Positions 9,021 to 17,834 of a stretch of DNA of 64,000 nt are shown in pieces. This DNA comes from an uncultured Bacillota bacterium (GTDB lineage: Bacteria > Bacillota > Clostridia > Peptostreptococcales > Anaerovoracaceae). Each line of letters opens with the position of its first letter. Within the stretch, counting starts at the first letter, position 1. The translations under genes were made by a program, and so were the position numbers. The DNA lies in contig CASEFA010000005.1 of NCBI GenBank assembly GCA_949287095.1, positions 59,406 to 123,405 of the forward strand. The letters are read 5' to 3'. The notes below the pieces were generated by a model. That model worked only from the letters and a program-made list of their open reading frames with translations. It had not been told where the DNA came from and did not search any database.

Positions 9021-9531
9021 AACCGTCATCCTCCTCCCTCATCGCAACGAGCATTTTCTTAGCTCTCGATCTCATCTGTCTGACGTTGGCTTCCGTCGTA
9101 TCGTACAGCCGGGCCAGCTCGGCATCCGTCTTTTCCAGGTATACGCTCTGAATCATCACGTCCCTGTACTTTAAGGGCAGCGCCGAAATCATGGCCGCAA
9201 GCCTTCTTCTCTCCTCGCCCTTTATGTAATCCGCCAGCAGATCCTCCTGAGCGGGAATTTCCGCCTCCCCTTTGATGTCCTCCTCCGGAAATCTCTTCTC
9301 CCGCCTGTACTGGTCCAGAAACGAGTTTCTTATCACCCGGCACGCCCATGACAGAAAGCTTCCGCCCTTTCTGTAGGAAAGTATGGCCTTCAGAAAAGCC
9401 TCCTGCACCAGGTCTTCAGCCTTTGTCCTATCGTGAGTGTAGGAACACGCGACAACCATGAGCCTGTCGTAGTACCTTCTGTACATTTCCCCTATGAAGT
9501 TTTCCCATGAATCGCCGCTCTTTCTTCCCAT
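9004..9531 (-). CDS. ECF-type RNA polymerase sigma factor
   Basis: A 175-residue sigma-70 family factor with region 2 (DRTKAEDLVQEAFLKAI, then FLSWACRVIRNSFLDQYRR) and region 4 (LPLKYRDVMIQSVYLEKTDAELA, an RQMRSRAKK recognition helix). Its 3' end overlaps the anti-sigma gene by 17 bp (26 bp if the upstream ATG were used), so the two are translationally coupled. Region 2 matches the Sigma-V/Sigma-W-like envelope-stress group in general terms. No target promoter could be assigned from this window. Confidence 0.9.
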   Translation of the reverse strand: MGRKSGDSWENFIGEMYRRYYDRLMVVACSYTHDRTKAEDLVQEAFLKAILSYRKGGSFLSWACRVIRNSFLDQYRREKRFPEEDIKGEAEIPAQEDLLADYIKGEERRRLAAMISALPLKYRDVMIQSVYLEKTDAELARLYDTTEANVRQMRSRAKKMLVAMREEDDGYEEDR

Positions 9532-9706
9532 GTTAACATCCTCTTAACATCGCCCTTTTATCTGTATAACGTATGATAACGTGTTTTGTGACAAAACCAT
9601 TATATCAGTTTTATTCTATGACACATAATTATTTATACGGAAAAAGTTGCTCTTCATAGTTCAACTCATGGAGAACAGCTTTTTTATTACCCTTTATAAT
9701 CCTTGC

Positions 9707-10981
9707 CTATCTCGTTTCATCGTATACGACTTTCCCGCCGCAGATCGTCATCTTCACTTTCCCCGTAAGCGTCTCGCCGATGTACGGGGAGTTTTTGCTC
9801 TTAGATGCGAAGTCGTCTGTTACGAGCCACTCTTCTTCGGTGTCAATGAGGACTATATCCGCGGGAGCGCCTTCAGAAAGGGTTCCGGCATTGAGACTGT
9901 AGAGCCGTGCCGGGCCTGCTGTCATTCTTTCGATAAGCTTTGAAAGGGTAAGGTATCCCGGCTTAACCAGGTAGGTATATCCCGCCGCAAAGGAGGTCTC
10001 AAGGCCGATTATTCCGCTGGGAGCCTTTGCAAACTCCCTCGCCTTTTCCTCTTCCGAGTGGGGAGCATGGTCCGTTGCGATTACCTCTATGGTTCCGTCG
10101 GCTATGGCCTCTATTATGGCTAGTCTGTCCTCTTCCGTTCTGAGGGGCGGATTCATCTTTGCAAGGGTTCCGTGCTTTAAGACGTCGTCCTCCGTCATGG
10201 AAAAATGGTGGGGCGTCGCTTCAGCCCATACGTCTGCGCCCATGGATTTTGCATGTCTTACAAGCGCTGCGCTTACACCGGAGCTTATGTGCTGAATGCA
10301 TATCCTCGCGCCGGTTCTCACGGCAAGAGCGCAGTCCCTTGCCACCAGGCAGTCCTCTGCCGACGCCTCTGCGCCTTTTGTAAAGCCCAAAGCCCGGCTC
10401 ACTTTGCCGTCGTTTACTCCGGCCGTTCCCACCAGGTGAGGGTCCTCCTCGTGAAAGCTTAAAACGGCGCCGTTTTCAGCGGCCCACTTCATCGCCTTTT
10501 CCGTTAAGGCGGCATCGGCAAGAGGCTTTCCGTCGTCGGTGAAAACCGCGGCTCCGGCTTTCTTAAGGGAGTCAAGGTCTGTAAGCTCCTCTCCGTTCAT
10601 ACCCTTTGAAATGCAGGCTGCGGAATAAACGTTAATTCCCGTTTTCCTCCCTTTCTCCAGGACGTAGTTAAGGGTGTCCACGTTATCCACGGGCGGATTG
10701 GTGTTTGCAAGGCAAATTACCGAAGTAAAGCCGCCCTTTGCCGCAGCGGCGGCTCCGGTTAAGATATCCTCCTTATACTCAAATCCCGGGTCTCTGAAGT
10801 GGCAGTGGCCGTCGATGAATCCGGGAGCCGCCGTAAGTCCGGAGGCGTCGATCACCTCTTCCTCCGGCTCCGCCTTAAGGTTCATGCCGGTTTCCGCAAT
10901 CAATCCGTCTTTAATCCGAATATCGGAAATCTCGTCTCTGTTGTTTGCCGGGTCTACTGCCCGCGCGCCTTTAATGAGCAT
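9707..10981 (-). CDS. pyrC: Dihydroorotase
   Basis: A 424-residue class I dihydroorotase, the zinc amidohydrolase that cyclises carbamoyl-aspartate to dihydroorotate in pyrimidine synthesis. The metal-binding DGHCHFRDPGFEYKED begins near residue 58. Further ligands are in FHEEDPH and IQHISS, and the ATDHAPHSEEEK motif carries the catalytic Asp. Length and motifs are standard. It overlaps the upstream DUF1461 gene by 11 bp and lies downstream of purine nucleoside phosphorylase, forming a small nucleotide-metabolism unit. No other pyr gene is nearby and no PyrR leader is visible. Confidence 0.93.
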   Translation of the reverse strand: MLIKGARAVDPANNRDEISDIRIKDGLIAETGMNLKAEPEEEVIDASGLTAAPGFIDGHCHFRDPGFEYKEDILTGAAAAAKGGFTSVICLANTNPPVDNVDTLNYVLEKGRKTGINVYSAACISKGMNGEELTDLDSLKKAGAAVFTDDGKPLADAALTEKAMKWAAENGAVLSFHEEDPHLVGTAGVNDGKVSRALGFTKGAEASAEDCLVARDCALAVRTGARICIQHISSGVSAALVRHAKSMGADVWAEATPHHFSMTEDDVLKHGTLAKMNPPLRTEEDRLAIIEAIADGTIEVIATDHAPHSEEEKAREFAKAPSGIIGLETSFAAGYTYLVKPGYLTLSKLIERMTAGPARLYSLNAGTLSEGAPADIVLIDTEEEWLVTDDFASKSKNSPYIGETLTGKVKMTICGGKVVYDETR

Positions 10982-11651
10982 TTTCTCTTTTCCTCAGCTT
11001 TCCGTAAACAAAATACGCTGCGGCGCTCAGTATCAGTATTAGCGCCCCTATGGCCATGCAGCACTCGAAAAAGAATCCGTCCGGCAGCATGGTTATGACC
11101 GGATCCGTTTCCGCATCGAATATCCAGTAATCGTTGTCGAATACTATCTCGTGAAACAGGACGAACACTTTGTCCCACCATAACGCCGCGGCCGCCATAA
11201 CTGTCGCCGGAAGAACGCATGCGATTATTCCGCCGTACTTGAGCCAGACGTACTTCTTTCCGGCCGGCAGAACGGCTTTTGCGTTTTTCCTTTTTCCGCC
11301 AAAACTTCCGGCGAAAATTAGCAGCGCAAGGAGAACTGCCGAAACTATTCCCGCCGCCTGAAGGCCTGTGAATATTTCCTTCACCTCGGCAAAATGCACC
11401 AGTCCCTCCTCGGAGGAAGGAAGGGTCGGAAACCGGAGGCTCTCAGGTCCTCCGATGAAGTTATAGTCTATGAGGGCGTCGTAGTTTTCAATGATCTCGT
11501 CTCTCTCCATGCCGCTCGTCTCTTCGATTCCGTATCTTTCTATGGAGGAATAGTAAAGAGGCTTAAATGCCAGAACCCCAGTCACGGACAGTGAAATTAT
11601 CAGTATGGCAAGAAGCAGCGACATCGCGATATTTAAAGCAATTATCATCAC
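10971..11651 (-). CDS. DUF1461 / TIGR01906 integral membrane protein
   Basis: A 226-residue protein with four predicted membrane helices, at about residues 5-30, 88-112, 134-158 and 193-218. The segment FHEIVFDNDYWIFDAETDPV with the following MLPDGFF is the characteristic conserved stretch of the DUF1461 (TIGR01906) family, members of which are found in Firmicutes and related bacteria. The function of this family is not firmly known. It sits between purine nucleoside phosphorylase (10-bp gap) and pyrC (overlap), so it is co-transcribed with nucleotide genes, though that need not imply a related role. Confidence 0.75.
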   Translation of the reverse strand: MMIIALNIAMSLLLAILIISLSVTGVLAFKPLYYSSIERYGIEETSGMERDEIIENYDALIDYNFIGGPESLRFPTLPSSEEGLVHFAEVKEIFTGLQAAGIVSAVLLALLIFAGSFGGKRKNAKAVLPAGKKYVWLKYGGIIACVLPATVMAAAALWWDKVFVLFHEIVFDNDYWIFDAETDPVITMLPDGFFFECCMAIGALILILSAAAYFVYGKLRKRENAH

Positions 11652-11661
11652 AGCGAATCAG

Positions 11662-12495
11662 TTATTTTTCCTCTCCTATCCTTGCGATAAGGCCGGTTAT
11701 GAGTTTTTCAAACTTGTCTGCGACTTTGTCCGCCGTCTCCTGAACCTCCTCGTGAGAAAGCGGCTGGTCTAAAATTCCCGCAGCCATATTGGTTATGCAG
11801 GAAACCGCGGCGATTCTCAGGCCCATATGCCTTGCGGCTATGGCCTCGCACACCGTACTCATTCCAACGGCGTCCGCGCCGAGGCCTCTGAACATCTTTA
11901 TCTCCGTCGGCGTCTCGAAGTTCGGTCCCTGGAACTGAAGGTATACGCCCTCCTTCATCTCGAAGCCGTTCTCCGCCGCCGAAGCTCTCAGATACTCAAT
12001 GAGCCCTCTGTCGTAGATTTTGCTCATATCAGGAAATCTCGGTCCCAGCTCGTCCAGGTTTTCCCCTCTCAGCGGGCTCGGAACAAAGGCGGAAATGTGG
12101 TCCTTTATAATCATCAGGTCTCCCGGAGTAAAATCCATGTTTATTCCGCCTGCGGCATTTGTCAGAACTAAAGTCTTTGCGCCCAGCATTCCCATAAGCC
12201 TTATGGGAAGGACGATATCCGTCATATCGTAACCCTCGTAGTAATGGATTCTCCCCTTCATGGCGACTACGGGCACGCCTTTGACGTAGCCGAAGAGAAA
12301 GCGTCCGTCGTGGCCGGGCACTGTGGACACCGGAAAACCTTCAATCTCGCTGTACGGCACCTCGCACCTTACGTCCATGTTGGAGGCGTATCCGCCCAGG
12401 CCGGAACCTAAGACAAGCGCCACCTCAGGCTCAAAATCAGTCTTTCCCCTTATAATCTTCTCGCAGCGAACGAGCTTTTCATATGCTTTATTCAT
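11662..12495 (-). CDS. punA: Purine nucleoside phosphorylase
   Basis: A 277-residue trimeric-type purine nucleoside phosphorylase, which splits (deoxy)inosine and guanosine with phosphate to base and ribose-1-phosphate in purine salvage. Motifs seen: VLGSGLGGY phosphate loop, GHDGRFLFG, MKGRIHYYEGY, LTNAAGGINMDF, the LQFQGPNFETPTEI base-binding stretch and GMSTVCEAIAARHMG. This is the low-molecular-mass PNP family rather than DeoD. It begins a unit with the DUF1461 protein and pyrC, and is divergent from the M18 aminopeptidase. Confidence 0.93.
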   Translation of the reverse strand: MNKAYEKLVRCEKIIRGKTDFEPEVALVLGSGLGGYASNMDVRCEVPYSEIEGFPVSTVPGHDGRFLFGYVKGVPVVAMKGRIHYYEGYDMTDIVLPIRLMGMLGAKTLVLTNAAGGINMDFTPGDLMIIKDHISAFVPSPLRGENLDELGPRFPDMSKIYDRGLIEYLRASAAENGFEMKEGVYLQFQGPNFETPTEIKMFRGLGADAVGMSTVCEAIAARHMGLRIAAVSCITNMAAGILDQPLSHEEVQETADKVADKFEKLITGLIARIGEEK

Positions 12496-12553
12496 AGAAT
12501 TAAATTCTCCTTTCTTCCACCATATTCTACTATAAAAAAATGCTCTTTGGTAG

Positions 12554-12582
12554 TGGAAAAGTTACAGCGAGGTGAGTATAAT
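12554..12582 (+). promoter_or_regulatory. Sigma-70 promoter of the M18 aminopeptidase gene
   Basis: TGGAAA (12554-12559), a 17-bp spacer and a perfect TATAAT (12577-12582) lie 40 bp before the start codon chosen for the aminopeptidase. Confidence 0.65.
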
Positions 12583-12621
12583 AGTATCAGTGTGAAATTT
12601 TTAATTCGGGAGGAATTTATC

Positions 12622-14004
12622 ATGGAAAGACGAAACGCATGGAAAACCTACACGGCCGAGCAGAAGAAGGCTCTTGACACTCTCTGCGAAAGCTATAAAG
12701 AATACATTACTAACGGCAAGACGGAACGGGAATGCACCGTTATTTCCGTCGACGCCGCAAAGGCTGCAGGCTTTGTCAGCCTGGAGGAAGCCATGAAAAA
12801 GGGCGGACTCAAGGCAGGCGACAAAGTATACGCGGACAATATGGGAAAATCCCTCATGCTCGCAGTAATCGGAAAAGAGCCTATGGAAAAGGGCCTCAAC
12901 ATCCTCGGAGCCCACATCGACTCTCCGAGACTGGACATCAAGCAGAACCCTCTTTACGAAAACACAGAGCTTGCATATCTTGACACCCATTACTACGGCG
13001 GAATCAAGAAATATCAGTGGGTTACCATTCCTCTTGCTCTTCACGGCGTAATCGCAAAGAAGGACGGAACCGTTGTAAACGTAAACATCGGCGAAAAGGA
13101 AGGCGACCCTGTATTCTGCGTAACTGACCTTCTCATTCACCTTGCAGGCGAGCAGATGGAAAAGAAAGCAGGTAAAGTAGTCGAAGGTGAGAACCTTGAC
13201 GTTCTCATGGGAAGCATTCCTGTGGACGGAGAGGAAAAAGACGCCGTCGCAAAGGGCGTTATGAACATACTCAAGGAAACCTACGGCATTGAGGAAGAGG
13301 ATTTCCTCTCTGCGGAAATAGAGGTTGTTCCTGCCGGAAAGGCAAGAGACTGCGGAATAGACAGAAGCATGATCATAGGCTACGGCCATGACGACAGAAT
13401 CTGTGCATACACCTCTCTCAAGGCAATACTCGATTTTGAGGGAACTCCTGAGCGCACCGCCGTTTGCCTCCTGGTTGACAAGGAAGAAATCGGAAGCGTC
13501 GGCGCTACGGGAATGGAGTCCAGATTCTTCGAAAACACCGTTGCGGAAATTATGAACCTTGCAGGCTGCTACAGCGAGCTTGCCTTAAGACGCTGCCTGA
13601 GAAATTCCGCTATGCTGTCCTCGGACGTAAGCGCAGCCTTTGACCCGGCTTACGAAAGCGCCTTCGAGAGAAAGAACACCGCATACTTCGGACGCGGCAT
13701 GGTATTCAACAAGTTCACCGGCGCCCGCGGAAAGTCCGGCTCCAACGATGCCAACGCCGAGTATATCGCGGCCCTCAGAAAGGTTATGGACGATGCAGAC
13801 GTGGCCTTCCAGACCGCAGAGCTTGGTAAAGTTGACATCGGCGGCGGCGGAACCATCGCCTACATTCTCGCAAACTACGGCATGAACGTAATCGACAGCG
13901 GCATCGCCGTAATGAACATGCACGCGCCTTGGGAAGTGGCCAGCAAAGCCGACATCTACGAAGCCTACAAGGGTTACATGGCATTCCTCAAGGATATGAA
14001 ATAA
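12622..14004 (+). CDS. M18 family aminopeptidase
   Basis: A 460-residue zinc aminopeptidase of family M18 (aspartyl aminopeptidase / ApeA type), a cytoplasmic dodecameric enzyme that trims peptides. Metal and catalytic motifs are present: LGAHIDSPRLD, VDKEEIGSVGATGME, YGHDDRICAY and the C-terminal VMNMHAPWEV. The ATG at 12622 is chosen because GGGAGG lies 8 nt upstream, while the open frame extends 25 codons further without another site. The gene is monocistronic, with its own promoter and a strong terminator just downstream. Confidence 0.93.
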   Translation: MERRNAWKTYTAEQKKALDTLCESYKEYITNGKTERECTVISVDAAKAAGFVSLEEAMKKGGLKAGDKVYADNMGKSLMLAVIGKEPMEKGLNILGAHIDSPRLDIKQNPLYENTELAYLDTHYYGGIKKYQWVTIPLALHGVIAKKDGTVVNVNIGEKEGDPVFCVTDLLIHLAGEQMEKKAGKVVEGENLDVLMGSIPVDGEEKDAVAKGVMNILKETYGIEEEDFLSAEIEVVPAGKARDCGIDRSMIIGYGHDDRICAYTSLKAILDFEGTPERTAVCLLVDKEEIGSVGATGMESRFFENTVAEIMNLAGCYSELALRRCLRNSAMLSSDVSAAFDPAYESAFERKNTAYFGRGMVFNKFTGARGKSGSNDANAEYIAALRKVMDDADVAFQTAELGKVDIGGGGTIAYILANYGMNVIDSGIAVMNMHAPWEVASKADIYEAYKGYMAFLKDMK

Positions 14005-14055
14005 CAGTCTGACGCTTTATAAATCCATCGGGCCGGGTCGCTGCGCAGTGCGGTG

Positions 14056-14096
14056 ATCCGGCTCGTTTTCCTGTTACGGGAAGGAGCCGGATTTTT
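14056..14096 (+). terminator. Rho-independent terminator after the M18 gene
   Basis: ATCCGGCTC (14056-14064) pairs perfectly with GAGCCGGAT (14084-14092), reinforced by an inner TTCC/GGAA, and is followed by TTTTT. Confidence 0.85.
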
Positions 14097-14123
14097 CTCT
14101 GGGATGTTTTCCCTGAAGATTGA

Positions 14124-14309
14124 TTTGACCGGAAAAGCGGAAATGCGCTTTCAGGTCAAAGCAAAATTTGACATAATTCACTGCGTGACATCAAAAGGTC
14201 AAGGAATTTCTCGAACATAGTGTCGAATTCCTTGACCTTATTAATTGCAGAACGTAGAAATGTCAAAAAATGCCTTGACCTTTTTCGAGCGGAAAGGGTG
14301 ATAGGTCAA
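14124..14309. repeat. Three consecutive hairpins bounded by TTGACC/GGTCAA
   Basis: Three dyads lie in the convergent gap after the terminator. The first is TTTGACC (14124-14130) with GGTCAAA (14154-14160), plus an inner AAAGCG/CGCTTT. The second is a perfect 14-bp pair, AAGGTCAAGGAATT (14195-14208) with its complement at 14226-14239. The third is TTGACCT (14275-14281) with AGGTCAA (14303-14309). The same hexamer therefore occurs six times at a near-regular pitch of 70-80 bp, with the central hairpin in inverted polarity. This could be a REP-like element, a structured RNA or a cluster of protein sites. I do not recognise it. Confidence 0.65.
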
Positions 14310-14369
14310 AATAACCACTATTCAAGTCGTTTTCCCACAAAGCACCCACACTGCCGTCAGATACAGATT

Positions 14370-15154
14370 TTATTCTGTAAACTCCACGCTGAAGTAATAC
14401 ACGAGGTCGTTTTCCACCCCGCCTTTTTCACTCGCTATCATTGAAACCGGCAGATGTCTCATCTCGTCGTTATCGAAAAATACCGCTCCGATTCCCTGCT
14501 CCTTGCCTGGTTCTATCTCCAGTTCTTCTTCGATGGAACCCATGGACATGCCCATGTAATCCTCTGCTGAAATCGGCACCTGCACAGCTTCCTGATAATC
14601 GTCCCACGCTGCAGTGAACGTCACTGAAGAACTGCTGTCATCTATCAGAAATGCAAACACACCTTCCGAGCCGATTTTGTCCCATTCAGCAGAATGTATA
14701 TCGCAGATATCGCTCTTATCAACGAGCTCTGCATTTCTACGCTGTGAGAGCCCATCGGTGCCACGTAGTTCTGTGGCCTTATGAAGTTATAATATATGCC
14801 AAAAGCCGCACCGCATATGCATGTCGTAAGGGTTATCGCTGCCAAAACGGCGATTATCCGCTTCAGCTTTTTCTGCTTCCTGCTGCTGTCCAGAGCGACG
14901 CCCATTATATTGCTCTCCGACTTTTCAGGCATGTTCTCCGCCTCTATGTCCTCACCGGCCAGAAACTCGTTTACTGTTATTCCCAGAATTTCACAGAGCT
15001 TAAGATACACGGAAACGTCAGGAAGACAAATTCCACGCTCCCACTTTGATATGGATTTATCGCTCATGTTAAGCCTGTCCGCCAGCTCCCGCTGAGTCAT
15101 GCCCAGCGCCTTTCGCTTTCCCGCTATGTACGCACCTATCTTCTTTAAATCCAT
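14370..15154 (-). pseudogene. XRE-family regulator with membrane segment, frameshifted
   Basis: An XRE helix-turn-helix (MTQRELADRLNMSDKSISKWERG, residues about 18-40) is followed by a linker and one transmembrane helix (IIAVLAAITLTTCICGAAFG). The frame is then lost near 14725-14750. The other reading frame continues smoothly on the same strand with protein-like sequence (ELVDKSDICDIHSAEWDKIG, then FAFLIDDSSSSVTF) down to 14370. Restored, the protein would be about 260 residues: cytoplasmic DNA-binding head and extracytoplasmic sensor domain. Either a real decay event or a sequencing indel explains it. An AGGAGAGG site precedes the ATG at 15154. Confidence 0.75.
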
Positions 15155-15516
15155 TTATAAACCTCTCCTTCCAGGCAATTCTTTTGTATAGATTGTAGTT
15201 TACAGCATGCCGGAATAACACCCCTCGATGGTAGAATCTCGAAATTCTAAGAGCACAGAATGTCGACATTGTAGCTTCTGTTCTGATTGACGAACTGACT
15301 TTTTATCAATCCATTCAAGCTGTTCTTAAAATGTCGCAGGAAAAGCTCTGAGGTGGTCCAGACGGCGGCTGTCAGAAGATCTGGACCACGTCTTTTCTTA
15401 AAATCCATTTTCGAACCCTCCACACACCCACACAGTCAGGCAAAACTTAAAATGCCGGAGGATCGCGACTTTATGTCCGTCAGATCTTCCGGCCTCTGCT
15501 TTAGATTTTACTTCTG
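15155..15516. other. Gene-free interval with two hairpins and a palindrome
   Basis: No convincing gene is seen here. It contains a perfect 12-bp palindrome AATGTCGACATT (15259-15270), a stem GTGGTCCAGA/TCTGGACCAC (15353-15362 and 15380-15389) followed by GTCTTTTCTT that looks like a plus-strand terminator, and a stem GCCGGAGGATC/GATCTTCCGGC (15454-15464 and 15483-15493) near the 3' end of the acetyltransferase gene that may terminate it. A terminator with no plus-strand gene before it suggests a lost gene or an RNA; that is inference. Confidence 0.5.
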
Positions 15517-16059
15517 CTATTTCGTATGGATTTTATCGTAGTACTCCGCCCTAAGCATAGACATGAGCTGAAGATCCACGTATTTTCCCGCTTTCTTTCC
15601 GCCGTGGCGCATGAGAGCCTCATCCACGAATCCCACCTTCTCATAAACGTGCGCCGCATGTTTATTTTTCGCGAGATGGTCAAGGGTAACTCTCTCCATA
15701 TGGAGCTGAATAAATGCATATTCCAGAATAAGCCTCAGCGATTCCTCGCCGTACCCGTGATTTCTCATGGCAGGATCTGCAATATATATTCTGGTAATGT
15801 CCAGTGAATCATACGCTTTGGAAATTCCGGAAAGATAAACGCGTCCTATCGGCCTATCATCAGGCTTAAGCAATATGGTAAACTGAGCCTTGGTAGGGTC
15901 GAGTCTGAATCTGACAAATTCCGTAACAATATTTTCATATGTTCTCTCAACATTGTCAAAGGTGAAGAACTCTTCTACGGCAGGATCGTTTTCCCACTTG
16001 TAAAAAAGCTCACAGTCCTCGAACACCGATTCCCTTATGATTATGTTTTTAGATTCCAT
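15517..16059 (-). CDS. GNAT family N-acetyltransferase
   Basis: A 180-residue acetyl-CoA-dependent acyltransferase of the RimJ/RimL-like GNAT group. The acetyl-CoA loop appears in IADPAMRNHGYGEESLRLIL, followed by the conserved NKHAAHVYEKVGF segment that ends the fold. The ATG at 16059 is favoured over GTG 16071 and ATG 16068 because GAGGTGA sits 8 nt before it and overlaps the other two. The substrate is unknown: such enzymes acetylate ribosomal protein termini, antibiotics or small amines. It stands alone. Confidence 0.85.
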   Translation of the reverse strand: MESKNIIIRESVFEDCELFYKWENDPAVEEFFTFDNVERTYENIVTEFVRFRLDPTKAQFTILLKPDDRPIGRVYLSGISKAYDSLDITRIYIADPAMRNHGYGEESLRLILEYAFIQLHMERVTLDHLAKNKHAAHVYEKVGFVDEALMRHGGKKAGKYVDLQLMSMLRAEYYDKIHTK

Positions 16060-16237
16060 AGCGCGCATCACCTCATTAAAGTCAAATCTTAAGATTCTGT
16101 GAAGTTTCCCAAAAATACTACAACAACTATTTCTCTTATGATATTATTATAAAGTATTCTCGCAAAAAGGACAAATGAATATTTAAGGAAATTTATATAA
16201 TTTTTATGAAAATTTGAAAGGAACGGGGATTTTAATA

Positions 16238-17668
16238 ATGAAAAGACTCACATCATTGCTGATGATAACTGTTATGATACTTTCCGCAGCACTTCTTTCA
16301 TCCTGCGCCAGTGAAGAACCTGAAGCAGAAGAAACGCTGGCTTCTAAAATTGAAGACAAGGCTATGGCGTATAAGACTGACCTTGAGGATTCCATGTCCA
16401 CTCTGACGGATAATTCAAGAGTTCAGAAGTATCTCGTAAACTGGGCAGAATCAAAGAGCGTGCAGGTGGAGCAGGATGCCTACGGCAACGTAATCATGAG
16501 CACTGAGGCTTCGCCGTCATACGAAGAAGCTCCTCCGACAGTTGTAGTATGCCAGTATGATGCTTCCGGCACTTATGGTATCACCGATTATATACCGGCC
16601 ATGGCCTCAGGCCTTTACCTTGCAAAAAACGCAGTGGATCTGGGTGAGCTTACGGTCATTTTTGCACCTGAAACACAGCGCGACTTTTCCGGAATATCAA
16701 AAGTCAACTCCAAATACTTTCCGGATGACGCCAATGTATTCTGTCTGAATCCGGGAGACAGCCAGATGTGGTCTTTCAACTCCGGAAGCCGGAGCTCATA
16801 CAGGTTTACCGGAAATGCGGCATACACGAAGCCTTCCGGAAGTATCGCATACACGGTTACAATCCAGGGACTGCCCGGAGGTATACCTGATACGAGAATC
16901 TCAGGTTATCCCAATCCGATAAAGGAACTGGGAAATCTCCTTGCGACTTTAAAGACCAATGCGGTCATATTTGAGCTTGCCGACATAAACGGCGGTTCTT
17001 CCGCTTCACTTTACCCTGAAAACGCTTCCGCTACACTGGTAATCGACTCCAACTACGTGGAGAAGTTTGAAAGCAGTCTTAACAGCGCCATAGAAAAATT
17101 CAATAAAAAGTACGCCGAAGATTTTCCTCTTATGACGTACACCTTTGAGCAGACAGAACTCCCTTCCAGAGTTTTCACAAAAGATGCGCTTAATGACTTT
17201 ATCAGCACCCTGTACACTATTGTTGACGGGGTTTACCTCAGAGATTCCAACGACGATCTCATCTCTATAACCAATCTCGGAGTCCTGAGGTGTGCGGACA
17301 CAACCTGGTCCGCTTCCGCCGCAGCCAACAGTCTGACTGATGAAAGTCTTGCAGATATCGACCAGACGTATGAAACAATCTGCAGCCTTGCAGATATTAC
17401 TTATAAAAAGACCGGTGAACACGCCGGCTGGACCGGGGATTCCGAAAGCGATTTTGCCAAGTCTGTAGCCGAAGCGTTCAATGAGTATTCAGGAGCCGAT
17501 ATGACCTACAGAAACTGTGTGGCAGCCACCTCAGCTTCTTACGTATATGAAAAAAATCCTTCCTGCTCCATCGTCAACGTTATGATGGGTGAAGGAAAAA
17601 TAGAAAGATATACCGGTACTATCGTCACATTTATGACCAACCTGCCGCATGCGGAAGCAGCTGAGTGA
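16238..17668 (+). CDS. Lipoprotein resembling an inactive PepD (M20C) dipeptidase
   Basis: A 476-residue secreted lipoprotein: a hydrophobic signal ends in LLSSC (lipobox, Cys near residue 23). The body follows the Xaa-His dipeptidase PepD along its length: KYLVNWAESKSVQVEQDAYG resembles the PepD N-terminal stretch, GLPGGIPDTRISG the GLKGGHSGG region, FELADINGGSS the lid domain, and TGEHAGWTGDSESDFAK the late AYPGWQPD region. All the metal-site landmarks I can align are changed: the HxD motif reads CQYDAS, the HSGG His is lost, the Glu pair is APETQRD and the final His is absent. It is probably a non-catalytic, surface-exposed derivative, perhaps binding peptides. That is an inference from eye alignment. 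Confidence 0.65.
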   Translation: MKRLTSLLMITVMILSAALLSSCASEEPEAEETLASKIEDKAMAYKTDLEDSMSTLTDNSRVQKYLVNWAESKSVQVEQDAYGNVIMSTEASPSYEEAPPTVVVCQYDASGTYGITDYIPAMASGLYLAKNAVDLGELTVIFAPETQRDFSGISKVNSKYFPDDANVFCLNPGDSQMWSFNSGSRSSYRFTGNAAYTKPSGSIAYTVTIQGLPGGIPDTRISGYPNPIKELGNLLATLKTNAVIFELADINGGSSASLYPENASATLVIDSNYVEKFESSLNSAIEKFNKKYAEDFPLMTYTFEQTELPSRVFTKDALNDFISTLYTIVDGVYLRDSNDDLISITNLGVLRCADTTWSASAAANSLTDESLADIDQTYETICSLADITYKKTGEHAGWTGDSESDFAKSVAEAFNEYSGADMTYRNCVAATSASYVYEKNPSCSIVNVMMGEGKIERYTGTIVTFMTNLPHAEAAE

Positions 17669-17770
17669 CATATTAATGACAGATGCGACTTTGGTTGAAA
17701 TTAATTTCTGCCATTTCTACTGCTCGAAAGTAATCTCTTTATACTAATTAGGAAAAGTGATTTCTCGGCA

Positions 17771-17803
17771 ATTGCTCCCACCAGTAAATCTGGCGGGAGC
17801 AAT
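17771..17803. terminator. Dyad between convergent genes
   Basis: ATTGCTCCCACCAG (17771-17784) and CTGGCGGGAGCAAT (17790-17803) pair at 13 of 14 positions around a TAAAT loop. It lies between the lipoprotein gene and the convergent deacylase gene, so it may end transcription from both sides, although neither strand has a good T tract. It also marks the left edge of the A+T-rich block. Confidence 0.5.
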
Positions 17804-17834
17804 TCAAATGTCGTAAGAACACCTGCATGTATAA

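Noticed and set aside
12601..13389. A 262-codon minus-strand open frame
   Set aside because: It is antisense to the M18 aminopeptidase and shows no domain.
14220..14444. A 74-codon frame across the triple hairpin
   Set aside because: It runs through the inverted repeats and into the 3' end of the frameshifted regulator, with no ribosome binding site.
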